A DNA stretch of 9,192 bases from Mycobacterium sp. (GTDB taxonomy: Bacteria; Actinomycetota; Actinomycetes; Mycobacteriales; Mycobacteriaceae): assembly GCA_023264755.1 (NCBI GenBank), contig JAHFVB010000163.1:1-9192 (forward strand), given 5' to 3'. The translations under genes and the position numbers were made by a program. Each line of letters begins with the position of its first letter. Positions within the stretch are counted from its first letter, which is position 1. Positions 1-5,947 of this stretch are shown one piece after another. Under the pieces are notes generated by a model. That model searched no databases, had not been told where the DNA came from, and saw only the letters and a program-made list of their open reading frames with translations.

Positions 1-305
1 GTGCGGCGGGGGCCGAGTTCGGCGGCGTCGGCCAGCCGGCGGCGGGCTTCGGTGCGCGAGAGGCGCCACCGGATGGCGAGTACGTCGGGCCAGGACTTGG
101 CGCCCAGCTCCCGCGGGGTGGTCTGGGTCTGCAGTTCGGTCAGCAGCCGGTGCCATGGGGTGGGCAGTTGGCAGGCCAGGGTCTCCAACTCATCGAGCAC
201 CTCCAACTGTTCGGAGCGCGGCAACGCCTCCAGGTCACAGGCCGCCAGTTCCTCATAGCCGGCCCGCAACGCCGCCAACGCGGCACCGACCCGACCCGAC
301 CTCAT
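1..305 (-). CDS. 13E12-repeat / DUF222 family protein, N-terminal part (runs off the left edge)
   Basis: The minus strand is open from an ATG at 305 to the window edge, giving 101 codons with no stop. The translation starts MRSGRVGAALAALRAGYEEL and continues with an EQLEVLDELETLACQLPT segment and a GAKSWPDVLAIRWRLSRTEA segment. This layout is typical of the N-terminus of mycobacterial 13E12 repeat proteins (DUF222). Members usually carry a C-terminal HNH nuclease-like domain; here that part would lie outside the window and is not seen. The biochemical role of the family is not settled; the repeats are multi-copy in mycobacterial genomes and some copies host prophage integration. The start is supported by the family N-terminus and by a SOS box with a possible -10 hexamer directly upstream. 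That arrangement suggests a leaderless, DNA-damage-inducible transcript. Codon use is normal for the window. Confidence 0.85.
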   Translation of the reverse strand, partial: MRSGRVGAALAALRAGYEELAACDLEALPRSEQLEVLDELETLACQLPTPWHRLLTELQTQTTPRELGAKSWPDVLAIRWRLSRTEARRRLADAAELGPRR

Positions 306-308
306 GCC

Positions 309-324
309 TCGAACACTAGTTCGA
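309..324 (-). promoter_or_regulatory. Perfect LexA SOS box upstream of the 13E12 gene
   Basis: The sequence TCGAAC-ACTA-GTTCGA is an exact match to the mycobacterial SOS box, TCGAAC-N4-GTTCGA. It ends 4 nt before the ATG at 305. On the minus strand the box contains TAGTGT (318-313), a TANNNT-type -10 hexamer exactly 7 nt upstream of the start codon. LexA bound here would therefore cover the promoter core. Several 13E12 genes in M. tuberculosis are known members of the LexA regulon, which agrees with this reading. The inverted repeat is seen directly; LexA binding is inferred. Confidence 0.87.
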
Positions 325-383
325 TGGTATGACGGATTTCCCTAGGTTGTGACTACTGAAAGGGCAGTGACAGAAGAGGTTTG

Positions 384-401
384 GCCATCGTTGATGATGG
401 C
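384..401 (-). terminator. Possible hairpin downstream of the 36-codon gene
   Basis: GCCATC and GATGGC form a 6-bp inverted repeat around a 6-nt loop, downstream of the minus-strand small gene and its repeats. There is no T-run after the stem on either strand, so at best it is a weak, mycobacterial-type terminator lacking a U-tract. It may have no function. Confidence 0.25.
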
Positions 402-418
402 ACGTTCACCGCCGACGG

Positions 419-537
419 CCCGGCAAGCAAAGGCAGCAGTGCGCATCCAGACCGACAGCCCAGCAAGCAAAGGCGGCGGGCGCGTCCAGACCAGCGACCC
501 GGCAAGCGAACGGAGAGTGCGGGCCTAGACCGGCGGG
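419..537. repeat. Three degenerate 39-40 bp tandem direct repeats
   Basis: Units begin at 419, 459 and 498. Each opens with CCCGGCAAGC or CCCAGCAAGC, and the best-conserved core of units 1 and 2 is GCAAGCAAAGGC. A TCCAGACC or CCTAGACC element recurs near the end of each unit. Units 1 and 2 are most alike and unit 3 is more diverged. Unit 3 overlaps the last codons and the stop of the minus-strand small gene (525-527), so the array forms the 3' end of that transcript. Its function is unknown. It is too short and has no unique spacers, so it is not CRISPR. Confidence 0.6.
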
Positions 538-635
538 TACGCGGGGGGCGGGTACACGCCGCGCAGCCCCCACGGCAGCCACTGGAAGAAATACTCGATC
601 TCGTCGCTCGCGTCGTAATCCGGGTTCGGATCCAT
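525..635 (-). CDS. 36-residue small protein, acidic N-terminus and Tyr/Pro-rich tail
   Basis: The minus-strand ATG at 635 is preceded by AGGAGG with a 5-nt spacer, the strongest kind of ribosome-binding site. The product starts MDPNPDYDASDEIEYFF, continues with QWLPWGLRGV and ends YPPPAYPPV. It has an acidic first half, a short aromatic amphipathic centre and a proline/tyrosine tail. About nine in ten third codon positions are G or C, as in the real genes of this window, and that argues for a translated gene rather than a chance ORF. The frame stays open upstream to 728, but those residues look like noncoding translation and no good start with an RBS occurs there. No signal peptide or known motif was recognised. 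A TAGACT hexamer at 672-667 could be its promoter. The function is unknown; a membrane-peripheral or partner-binding small protein is possible but speculative. Confidence 0.65.
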   Translation of the reverse strand: MDPNPDYDASDEIEYFFQWLPWGLRGVYPPPAYPPV

Positions 636-638
636 CGG

Positions 639-646
639 TACCTCCT
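639..646 (-). promoter_or_regulatory. Strong ribosome-binding site of the 36-codon gene
   Basis: Read on the minus strand this is AGGAGGTA, followed by CCG and the ATG at 635. It matches the anti-Shine-Dalgarno sequence very well and decides the start of the small gene against the upstream in-frame extension. Confidence 0.7.
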
Positions 647-666
647 GCGTGACGAGTGTTGGATGG

Positions 667-672
667 AGTCTA
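667..672 (-). promoter_or_regulatory. Candidate -10 hexamer for the 36-codon gene
   Basis: TAGACT on the minus strand fits the mycobacterial TANNNT pattern and lies about 31 nt upstream of the ATG at 635. A TTGCCT at 697-692 could serve as a -35 element, but the 19-nt spacing is longer than ideal. This is a pattern match only. Confidence 0.35.
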
Positions 673-691
673 GACCTCGTGCCTGGGCGGC

Positions 692-740
692 AGGCAATGG
701 TCGGGGGGCAATTGCCTAGACTGGCCAACTAGTTGATTGG
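692..740. promoter_or_regulatory. Divergent control region with candidate TetR operator palindromes
   Basis: Between the small gene and tetR lie a 7-bp inverted repeat (AGGCAAT 692-698, ATTGCCT 711-717), the 8-bp palindrome GCAATTGC (708-715), and the perfect 10-bp palindrome CAACTAGTTG (726-735). The last is bracketed by CCAA and TTGG (725-740). TetR regulators commonly bind such palindromes near their own start, so the 726-735 element is the best operator candidate. Binding itself is inferred. Confidence 0.45.
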
Positions 741-765
741 TTCCCGGGCGCCGACCCGGCCTGCA

Positions 766-771
766 TATAGT
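766..771 (+). promoter_or_regulatory. -10 hexamer of tetR, leaderless geometry
   Basis: TATAGT fits TANNNT and ends 8 nt before the ATG at 780, so transcription would begin at or within a base or two of the start codon. No Shine-Dalgarno sequence lies between them. This is the arrangement of leaderless mycobacterial genes. No convincing -35 element is visible. Confidence 0.55.
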
Positions 772-779
772 GAGTCGCC

Positions 780-1436
780 ATGTCCACCGAACCTTCCCCG
801 GGGCTGACCCGTCGCGAAGAGCTGCTTGCGGTAGCCACCAAGCTGTTCGCGGCTCGCGGCTATCACGGCACCCGGATGGACGACGTGGCCGACGCGGTCG
901 GGCTCAACAAGGCCACCGTCTACCACTACTACGCGAGCAAGTCGCTGATCCTGTTCGACATCTGCAAGAGCGCCGCCGACTTCACGGTGGGCGCGCTGCA
1001 CGACGATCCGACGGCGTCCGCGCGCGAGATGATCTACCACTTCACCCGCCGCCTGCTGGTCGGCATCGCCAGCGACATCGAGCGCGGAGCGGTGTACTTC
1101 CAGGAGGCGCCGTACATCACGGAGTGGTTCACCGAGGAGCAGGTGGCCTACATCCGCAAGGCCGAGACCTCGGTGTACGAGCACGTCCGCGACGTCATCG
1201 ACCGTGGCATCGCCAGCGGCGAGTTCTACGACTGCGATTCCCACGTGCTGGCGCTCGGCTACATCGGGATGACGCTGGGGTCCTACCGGTGGCTGCGCCC
1301 CCAGGGCCGGCGCACCGCGCAGGAGATCGCGGTCGAGTTCAGCACCGCGTTGCTGCGCGGCCTGATCCGCGACGAGGCGGTACGGGCGGCCGAGCCGCTG
1401 GGCCTGGACCCGCAAGACGTCGCCGCGTCGAAGTAG
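780..1436 (+). CDS. TetR/AcrR family transcriptional regulator
   Basis: This 218-residue protein has the TetR plan. An N-terminal DNA-binding domain covers about residues 10-60, with the helix-turn-helix around TRMDDVADAVGLNKATVYHY and then YASKSLIL. An all-helical ligand-binding domain follows, with an aromatic stretch AVYFQEAPYITEWFTEEQ. Length and C-terminal features such as SYRWLRPQGRRTAQEIA resemble the KstR2-like group that controls lipid or acyl-CoA catabolism in mycobacteria. The similarity is not close enough to assign that name. It is the first gene of a run with a phosphoesterase, an acyl-CoA dehydrogenase and a thioesterase, so an acyl-CoA ligand and control of that operon are likely. 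A palindrome at 726-735 is a plausible autoregulatory operator. The ATG start is supported by the leaderless -10 hexamer at 766-771. Confidence 0.9.
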   Translation: MSTEPSPGLTRREELLAVATKLFAARGYHGTRMDDVADAVGLNKATVYHYYASKSLILFDICKSAADFTVGALHDDPTASAREMIYHFTRRLLVGIASDIERGAVYFQEAPYITEWFTEEQVAYIRKAETSVYEHVRDVIDRGIASGEFYDCDSHVLALGYIGMTLGSYRWLRPQGRRTAQEIAVEFSTALLRGLIRDEAVRAAEPLGLDPQDVAASK

Positions 1437-1443
1437 CTCCAGG

Positions 1444-2208
1444 GTGCGTGGGGACGGCGAGGCGCTGACCGTGGAACCCGACCCCAAGCGCTTGATGCTC
1501 GCCGGCGACTGGCACGGCAACCTGGGCTGGGCCGAGCGCGTCGTTCGGCACGCCGCCACCATCGGGGCCGACACCATCCTCCAACTCGGCGACTTCGGAT
1601 ATTGGGTCGACGACCCCAGGACCGACTACTACCTGTCGACCATCGACGCGACGCTCGCCGAAGCGGGCATCCGGCTGTTCTGGATCGACGGCAACCACGA
1701 GGACCACAGCCGGGTGCAGGAGTGGCAGCTCGAGCACTACCCGAACATCCGCTATCTCGCTCGGGGCTTCCGCTGGCAGTGGTGGGGCAAGACGTGGATG
1801 AGTGTGGGCGGGGCGCTGAGCGTCGACAAGCGCTATCGCGCCGAGGGGCAGAGTTGGTGGCCGCAGGAGGAACTGACCGAGGCCGACGTCGACTACGCCC
1901 GACGCGAAGGCTCCGTCGACGTCATCGTCAGTCACGACTGCCCGCGCGGAGTGGACATTCCCGGCGTCGGACCCGACACCAAGGGCGGGGTGCGCGGCAA
2001 CTGGCCCTCGGACATCCTGCTGGAGGCCCAGCAGCACCGGGAGAAACTCGCCACCATTTGCCTTGCGAAGCAACCGGATTGGCTCTTCCACGGTCACTAC
2101 CACATCCCGTATGCCTCCAACTTGAGGGCGACCTCCGTGATCGGGCTGGCCGACGACCGCTCCCCGATGCAAGACCACACCTTGATGCTGAACCCGTCCG
2201 ATCTCTAG
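1444..2208 (+). CDS. Calcineurin-like metallophosphoesterase
   Basis: All five metal-binding blocks of the calcineurin-like phosphoesterase superfamily are present in order, numbered from the GTG at 1444. They are GDWHGN (about 21-26), QLGDFGYW (47-54), DGNHEDH (82-88), VSHD (162-165) and HGHYH (216-220). The dimetal centre therefore looks intact and the enzyme is probably active, hydrolysing a phosphomonoester or phosphodiester. The substrate cannot be told from sequence. There is no signal peptide or membrane segment, so it should be cytosolic. Two starts are possible: GTG 1444 (254 residues) or GTG 1471 (245 residues), the latter just upstream of the conserved core. The gene begins 7 nt after tetR and ends 21 nt before the acyl-CoA dehydrogenase, so it is part of their operon. 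Its link with fatty-acid metabolism is unexplained. Confidence 0.9.
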   Translation: MRGDGEALTVEPDPKRLMLAGDWHGNLGWAERVVRHAATIGADTILQLGDFGYWVDDPRTDYYLSTIDATLAEAGIRLFWIDGNHEDHSRVQEWQLEHYPNIRYLARGFRWQWWGKTWMSVGGALSVDKRYRAEGQSWWPQEELTEADVDYARREGSVDVIVSHDCPRGVDIPGVGPDTKGGVRGNWPSDILLEAQQHREKLATICLAKQPDWLFHGHYHIPYASNLRATSVIGLADDRSPMQDHTLMLNPSDL

Positions 2209-2229
2209 GCCGCTCAGAGGAGCATTCGC

Positions 2230-4026
2230 ATGAAGTCCACCCTGCTGTCGCGACGCGATCTCGACTTCCTGCTCTACGAGTGGTTGGGCGTGGACGCGCT
2301 GACGAAGCGTGCGCGCTTCGCCGACCACTCGCGGGAGACCTTCGACGGCGTGCTCGAGCTCTGCGAGGAACTGGCGACGCGGTACTTCGCCCCGCACAAC
2401 AAGCTCAGTGACGCCAACGAACCGACCTTCGACGGAACGAGCGTCACCGTCATCCCCGAGGTCGCCCAGGCGCTGGAGGCCTTTGCCAAGGCCGACCTGT
2501 TGGGCATGAGCGCCGACGAGGCGTTGGGCGGTGCGCAGTTGCCGGTGTGCGTGGCACAGGCGGGGTTCGCGTGGATGGCCGCCGCCAACGTCGCCACGTC
2601 GGGTTACCTGATGCTGACGATCGCCAATGCCAACCTGGTGGCCAAGTTCGGCACCGCCGAGCAGCTCGAGGCGTACGTCAAACCGATGTTGGCGGGCCGA
2701 TTCACCGGCACCATGGCGCTCTCGGAGACCCAGGCCGGTTCGTCGCTGGCCGACCTCACCACCCGCGCCGAACCGCAGCCGGACGGGACCTACCGGCTGT
2801 TCGGCACGAAGATGTGGATATCGGGCGCCGAGCACGAAATGTCGGAGAACATCGTGAATCTGGTGCTGGCGAAGATCCCCGGCGGTCCCGTGGGCACGAA
2901 GGGGATATCGCTGTTCGTCGTGCCGAAGTTCCTGGTCGAGCCCGACGGGTCCCTCGGGGAACGCAACGACGTCGCCCTCGCCGGGTTGAATCACAAGATG
3001 GGCCAACGCGGCATCACCAACACGGTGCTCAACTTCGGTGACGGCACCTTCTCGCCCGGTGGCGCGCCGGGTGCGGTGGGTTACCTGGTTGGGGAACCGC
3101 ACCGCGGTCTGCCCTACATGTTCACCATGATGAACGAGGCGCGGCTCGGGGTCGGGATGGCCGCCGTGGCACTGGGTTACACGGGCTATCTCAAGTCGTT
3201 GCAGTACGCGCGGGAGCGTCCGCAGGGCCGCCCGGTGACGGCCAAGGACCCTGCGACGCCACAGTGCCCCATCGTCGACCATGCCGACGTCAAGCGAATG
3301 TTGTTGGCGCAGAAAGCCTATGTGGAGGGTGGCCTGGCGCTCGCGCTGTACTGCGCGCGGCTGATCGATCTGCAGCACACCGCCGAGTCGGAGTCCGAGC
3401 GCGACGAGACCACACTGCTGCTCGACCTGCTCACCCCGATCGCCAAGAGTTGGCCCTCGCAATGGTGTCTGGCCGCCAACGACTTGGCCATACAAGTCCA
3501 CGGCGGGTACGGCTACACCAGGGAGTACGACGTCGAGCAGCACTACCGGGACAACCGGCTCAACCCGATCCACGAAGGCACCCACGGCATCCAGAGCCTG
3601 GACTTGTTGGGCCGCAAGGTGACTCAGCGCGGCGGAGCCAGCATGGCCGAACTGGGCAAGCACCTGACGAGCACGGTCGAGCGCGCCGCCGCGACGGGTG
3701 GGAGCACCGCCGAGTGGGCCACACAACTCGAGTCGACCTGGCAGCGGCTGGCCGGCGTCACGGCCGGGATGTTCGCCTCGGGCGACGTCGAGGCCGCGAT
3801 GGCCAACAGTGCCATCTACCTCGAGGCCTTCGGGCACGTCGTGCTGGCCTGGATGTGGCTCGAGCAGGCGCTGGCCGCCGCAGGTCGGTCGGGCGACTTC
3901 TACGACGGGAAGCGCCAAGCGGCGCAGTACTTCTTCCGCTACGAGCTACCCAGGACCGCTCCGCAACTGGACCTCTTGGAGAGTCTGGATCGCACCACCC
4001 TCGACATGCGCGACTCCTGGTTCTGA
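2230..4026 (+). CDS. Long acyl-CoA dehydrogenase (FadE type, DmdC-like architecture)
   Basis: This 598-residue flavoprotein would carry out the first oxidative step of beta-oxidation on an acyl-CoA. The start MKSTLLSRRDLDFLLYEWLG is the N-terminal extension typical of the long DmdC/FadE5-like class, about 200 residues longer than ordinary FadE proteins. The FAD/substrate strand TMALSETQAGSSLADL spans about 161-176. The C-terminal helical domain carries GGYGYTREYDVEQHYRD and the HEGTHGIQ motif, whose Glu449 fits the catalytic base position. An extra C-terminal domain follows from about residue 465. The ATG is supported by AGAGGAG at 2216-2222 with a 7-nt spacer. The thioesterase starts 29 nt after it, suggesting co-transcription. 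The natural substrate is not predictable: it could be a straight-chain, branched or sterol-derived acyl-CoA. It is not assigned a FadE number. Confidence 0.93.
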   Translation: MKSTLLSRRDLDFLLYEWLGVDALTKRARFADHSRETFDGVLELCEELATRYFAPHNKLSDANEPTFDGTSVTVIPEVAQALEAFAKADLLGMSADEALGGAQLPVCVAQAGFAWMAAANVATSGYLMLTIANANLVAKFGTAEQLEAYVKPMLAGRFTGTMALSETQAGSSLADLTTRAEPQPDGTYRLFGTKMWISGAEHEMSENIVNLVLAKIPGGPVGTKGISLFVVPKFLVEPDGSLGERNDVALAGLNHKMGQRGITNTVLNFGDGTFSPGGAPGAVGYLVGEPHRGLPYMFTMMNEARLGVGMAAVALGYTGYLKSLQYARERPQGRPVTAKDPATPQCPIVDHADVKRMLLAQKAYVEGGLALALYCARLIDLQHTAESESERDETTLLLDLLTPIAKSWPSQWCLAANDLAIQVHGGYGYTREYDVEQHYRDNRLNPIHEGTHGIQSLDLLGRKVTQRGGASMAELGKHLTSTVERAAATGGSTAEWATQLESTWQRLAGVTAGMFASGDVEAAMANSAIYLEAFGHVVLAWMWLEQALAAAGRSGDFYDGKRQAAQYFFRYELPRTAPQLDLLESLDRTTLDMRDSWF

Positions 4027-4055
4027 GCCCGCGCCTGGGCTGACAGAATGACCGC

Positions 4056-4499
4056 GTGGACGTCGACGAGCGCGCGCTGACATCGGCCGACTTTCCGGTG
4101 CACTGGCCGGTGCTGACGCGATGGGCCGACAACGACATGTTCGGCCACCTCAACAACGCCGTGTATTACGAGCTGTTCGACACCGCCATCAACGCGTGGA
4201 TCAACACCACCGTCGGGCTCGACCCGCTGACCGCCCCATGGCTGGGCGTCGTCGCCGAATCGGGGTGCCGCTACTTCGCCGAGCTGGCCTTCCCCGACGC
4301 CCTGGTCGTCGGTCTGGCCGTCACCCGACTCGGAACCAGCAGCGTGACCTACCGATTGGCGTTGTTCGCGGCCGCCGACGGCACGGTGCCGGTAGCGGCC
4401 GTCGGACATTGGGTGCACGTGTACCTGGACCGCACCACGCGCCGACCGGTGCCGATCCCCGAGGTCGTTCGAGACCTGCTCGCGACGGCGCAACGCTGA
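4056..4499 (+). CDS. Hotdog-fold acyl-CoA thioesterase (Rv0163-like, 4HBT family)
   Basis: This is a 147-residue single hotdog domain. The 4-hydroxybenzoyl-CoA thioesterase signature RWADNDMFGHLNNAVYYELF starts at residue 22. Asp27 in the DND triplet corresponds to the catalytic acid, and GHLNN is the conserved substrate loop. It would hydrolyse an acyl- or aryl-CoA in the cytosol. The protein resembles M. tuberculosis Rv0163, which lies beside the TB18.5 gene there. The GTG start is preferred because it opens directly onto the family N-terminus; the ATG at 4048 is out of frame. There is no good Shine-Dalgarno site. A CAGAAT hexamer (4044-4049) 6 nt upstream could give an extra leaderless transcript in addition to read-through from the acyl-CoA dehydrogenase. 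The gene converges on the next one, with stops 3 nt apart. Confidence 0.88.
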   Translation: MDVDERALTSADFPVHWPVLTRWADNDMFGHLNNAVYYELFDTAINAWINTTVGLDPLTAPWLGVVAESGCRYFAELAFPDALVVGLAVTRLGTSSVTYRLALFAAADGTVPVAAVGHWVHVYLDRTTRRPVPIPEVVRDLLATAQR

Positions 4500-4502
4500 G
4501 CG

Positions 4503-5447
4503 TCAGCCCAACCCGTCGAGCCATTCGGCGATGGCCTTGACCGCGTCGCGGTAGAAGATCCCATACGGGCGGTCGGCGACGTAGCCGAGGTGGGGCGTGG
4601 CGAGCACGTTGGGCAGCGTGCGCAGCGGATGGTCCGCGGGCAGCGGCTCGACGTCGAAGACGTCCAGGCCGGCGCCGGCGATGGCGCCCGACTGAAGGGC
4701 CGCGATCAAGGCCGGCTCGTCGACGATCGGCCCGCGCGAGGTATTGACCAGCAGCGCAGTGGGTTTCATCGCCGCGAGCTCGGCGGCCCCCACCAGGCCG
4801 CGCGACCGCTCGCCGAGTTTCAGGTGCACCGTGAGCACGTCGGCGGTGGCGAACAGCTCGTCCCGCGACACGTAGCGCGCCCCTGCGGCCTCGGCCGCCT
4901 CGGCGGTCAGGTGCGTACTCCACGCGACGACGTCCATGCCGAACGCCAGGCCGATGCGCGCAACCCGCGCGCCGATGCGGCCCAGCCCGAGCACTGCGAG
5001 CACGCGGCCGTCGAGCTCGCGCCCGACCGTGGTCTGCCAGCGTCCGTCGGCCACCGCCTGGCGTTCGGTGACCAGATGGCGAGCCGCCCCGAGAATCAGG
5101 GCCCAGGTGAGTTCGACCGTCGACCCGACCGAGCCGCCGGTGGTCCCGACGTGGATGCCGGCGTCAGCGGCCGCCTCCATGTCGATCGAGGCGTTGAACG
5201 GCCCGGTGGAGGCGATCATGCGGAGCTTGGGCAGCCGCTCGAGGATGCCGCGCGGCAACGGGGTGCGCTCGCGCATGACGAACACCACGTCGAAGGGAGC
5301 CAGCCGGGCGACCAATTCGTCGGGATCGGCGACGTGATCGGAGAACACCGTGACGTCGGCTCGCGAGGTGACCGGCGACCAATCCGCCATCGTCATCGCG
5401 ACGTTCTGATAGTCGTCGAGCACGGCCACCCGCACGCGTGCGCTCAT
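4503..5447 (-). CDS. D-2-hydroxyacid dehydrogenase (NAD-dependent)
   Basis: The product (314 residues from the ATG at 5447) interconverts a D-2-hydroxyacid and its 2-oxoacid with NAD(P). The N-terminal half-domain begins VRVAVLDDYQNVA, and the dinucleotide fold carries GLGRIG at about 154-159. The catalytic triad is visible: Arg238 in NTSRGPIVDE, Glu267 in DVFDVEPLP and His286 in TPHLGY. An in-frame TTG at 5453 lies only 3 nt from the GGGAGG ribosome-binding site (5457-5462), whereas the ATG at 5447 has a 9-nt spacing, so the ATG is preferred. The enzyme belongs to a broad group often annotated as phosphoglycerate-dehydrogenase-like; the substrate cannot be deduced. It lies between Rv0163-like and Rv0164-like genes and is divergent from the latter across 53 bp. 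Confidence 0.92.
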   Translation of the reverse strand: MSARVRVAVLDDYQNVAMTMADWSPVTSRADVTVFSDHVADPDELVARLAPFDVVFVMRERTPLPRGILERLPKLRMIASTGPFNASIDMEAAADAGIHVGTTGGSVGSTVELTWALILGAARHLVTERQAVADGRWQTTVGRELDGRVLAVLGLGRIGARVARIGLAFGMDVVAWSTHLTAEAAEAAGARYVSRDELFATADVLTVHLKLGERSRGLVGAAELAAMKPTALLVNTSRGPIVDEPALIAALQSGAIAGAGLDVFDVEPLPADHPLRTLPNVLATPHLGYVADRPYGIFYRDAVKAIAEWLDGLG

Positions 5448-5487
5448 CGCCAAGGTCCTCCCAATGAACGCGGCCGACGGTTCGAAC

Positions 5488-5493
5488 TATGCT
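5488..5493 (+). promoter_or_regulatory. -10 hexamer of the TB18.5-like gene, leaderless geometry
   Basis: TATGCT fits TANNNT, and 7 nt separate it from the GTG at 5501, placing the predicted transcription start on the start codon. It overlaps the earlier in-frame ATG (5489), arguing against that ATG as the start. A minus-strand CATAGT (5491-5486) on the same bases could be the -10 of the divergent dehydrogenase. Confidence 0.5.
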
Positions 5494-5500
5494 CGTCGCC

Positions 5501-5944
5501 GTGCCCATCGTGAGCAAGACCGTCGAAGTGGCGGCCTCCGCCGAGTTGATCATCGCCATCGTCGCCGATTTCGAGGCGTACCCCCAATGGAACGAGGAGA
5601 TCCGAGGCTGCTGGATCCTCGCGCGCTACGACGACGGCCGGCCCAGCCAGTTGCGGCTCGACACCGCGGTGCAGGGTATGGAAGGCACCTATATACAGGC
5701 CGTCTACTACCCGGGTGAGAACCAGATCCAGACCGTCATGCAGCAGGGCACGCTGTTCTCCAAGCAGGAGCAGCTGTTCTCGGTCGTCGAAATGGGAGCC
5801 GCGACGCTGCTGACCGTCGACCTGGATGTCGAGGTCACGCTGCCGGTGCCCGCGATCATGCTGAAGAAGCTCGTCAACGACGCCCTGGATCACCTGGCCG
5901 GCAATCTGAAGGTGCGCGCCGAGCAGCTGGCCGCCGCCAGCTAG
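5501..5944 (+). CDS. TB18.5: SRPBCC-family protein, TB18.5 (Rv0164) homologue
   Basis: This 147-residue protein is recognised as the counterpart of M. tuberculosis TB18.5 by VSKTVEV at the N-terminus and by shared blocks such as DDGRPSQLRLDTAVQGMEGTY, YYPGENQIQTVMQQGTLFSK and QEQLFSVV. It has the START/polyketide-cyclase-like SRPBCC helix-grip fold, a hydrophobic-ligand pocket. TB18.5 is known as an antigen; its ligand and function are not established. The position beside mce1 suggests lipid binding, which is inference. The frame is open to an ATG at 5489 (151 residues), but the homology and the -10 hexamer favour GTG 5501. The gene converges on mce1R with only 3 nt between stop codons, so the two transcripts are likely to overlap at their 3' ends. 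Confidence 0.9.
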   Translation: MPIVSKTVEVAASAELIIAIVADFEAYPQWNEEIRGCWILARYDDGRPSQLRLDTAVQGMEGTYIQAVYYPGENQIQTVMQQGTLFSKQEQLFSVVEMGAATLLTVDLDVEVTLPVPAIMLKKLVNDALDHLAGNLKVRAEQLAAAS

Positions 5945-5947
5945 GGC

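Noticed and set aside
419..537. CRISPR array
   Set aside because: Three imperfect units in direct contact, no constant repeat with unique spacers, and no cas genes nearby.
737..1468. A 243-codon plus-strand frame overlapping tetR
   Set aside because: Arg/Gly-rich shadow translation of the tetR region in another frame; the TetR frame has clear domain motifs.
1339..3918. An 859-codon open frame on the minus strand across tetR, the phosphoesterase and the acyl-CoA dehydrogenase
   Set aside because: It is antisense to three well-supported genes, has no family features, and is the usual high-GC mirror frame.
4495..4507. Small palindrome GCTGA-GCG-TCAGC between convergent genes as a terminator
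   Set aside because: Only a 5-bp stem with no T-run; it arises from the two facing TGA stop codons.
5480..5487. GTTCGAAC as a second SOS box
   Set aside because: It lacks the 4-nt spacer between half-sites needed for the mycobacterial LexA box; it is only an 8-bp palindrome.
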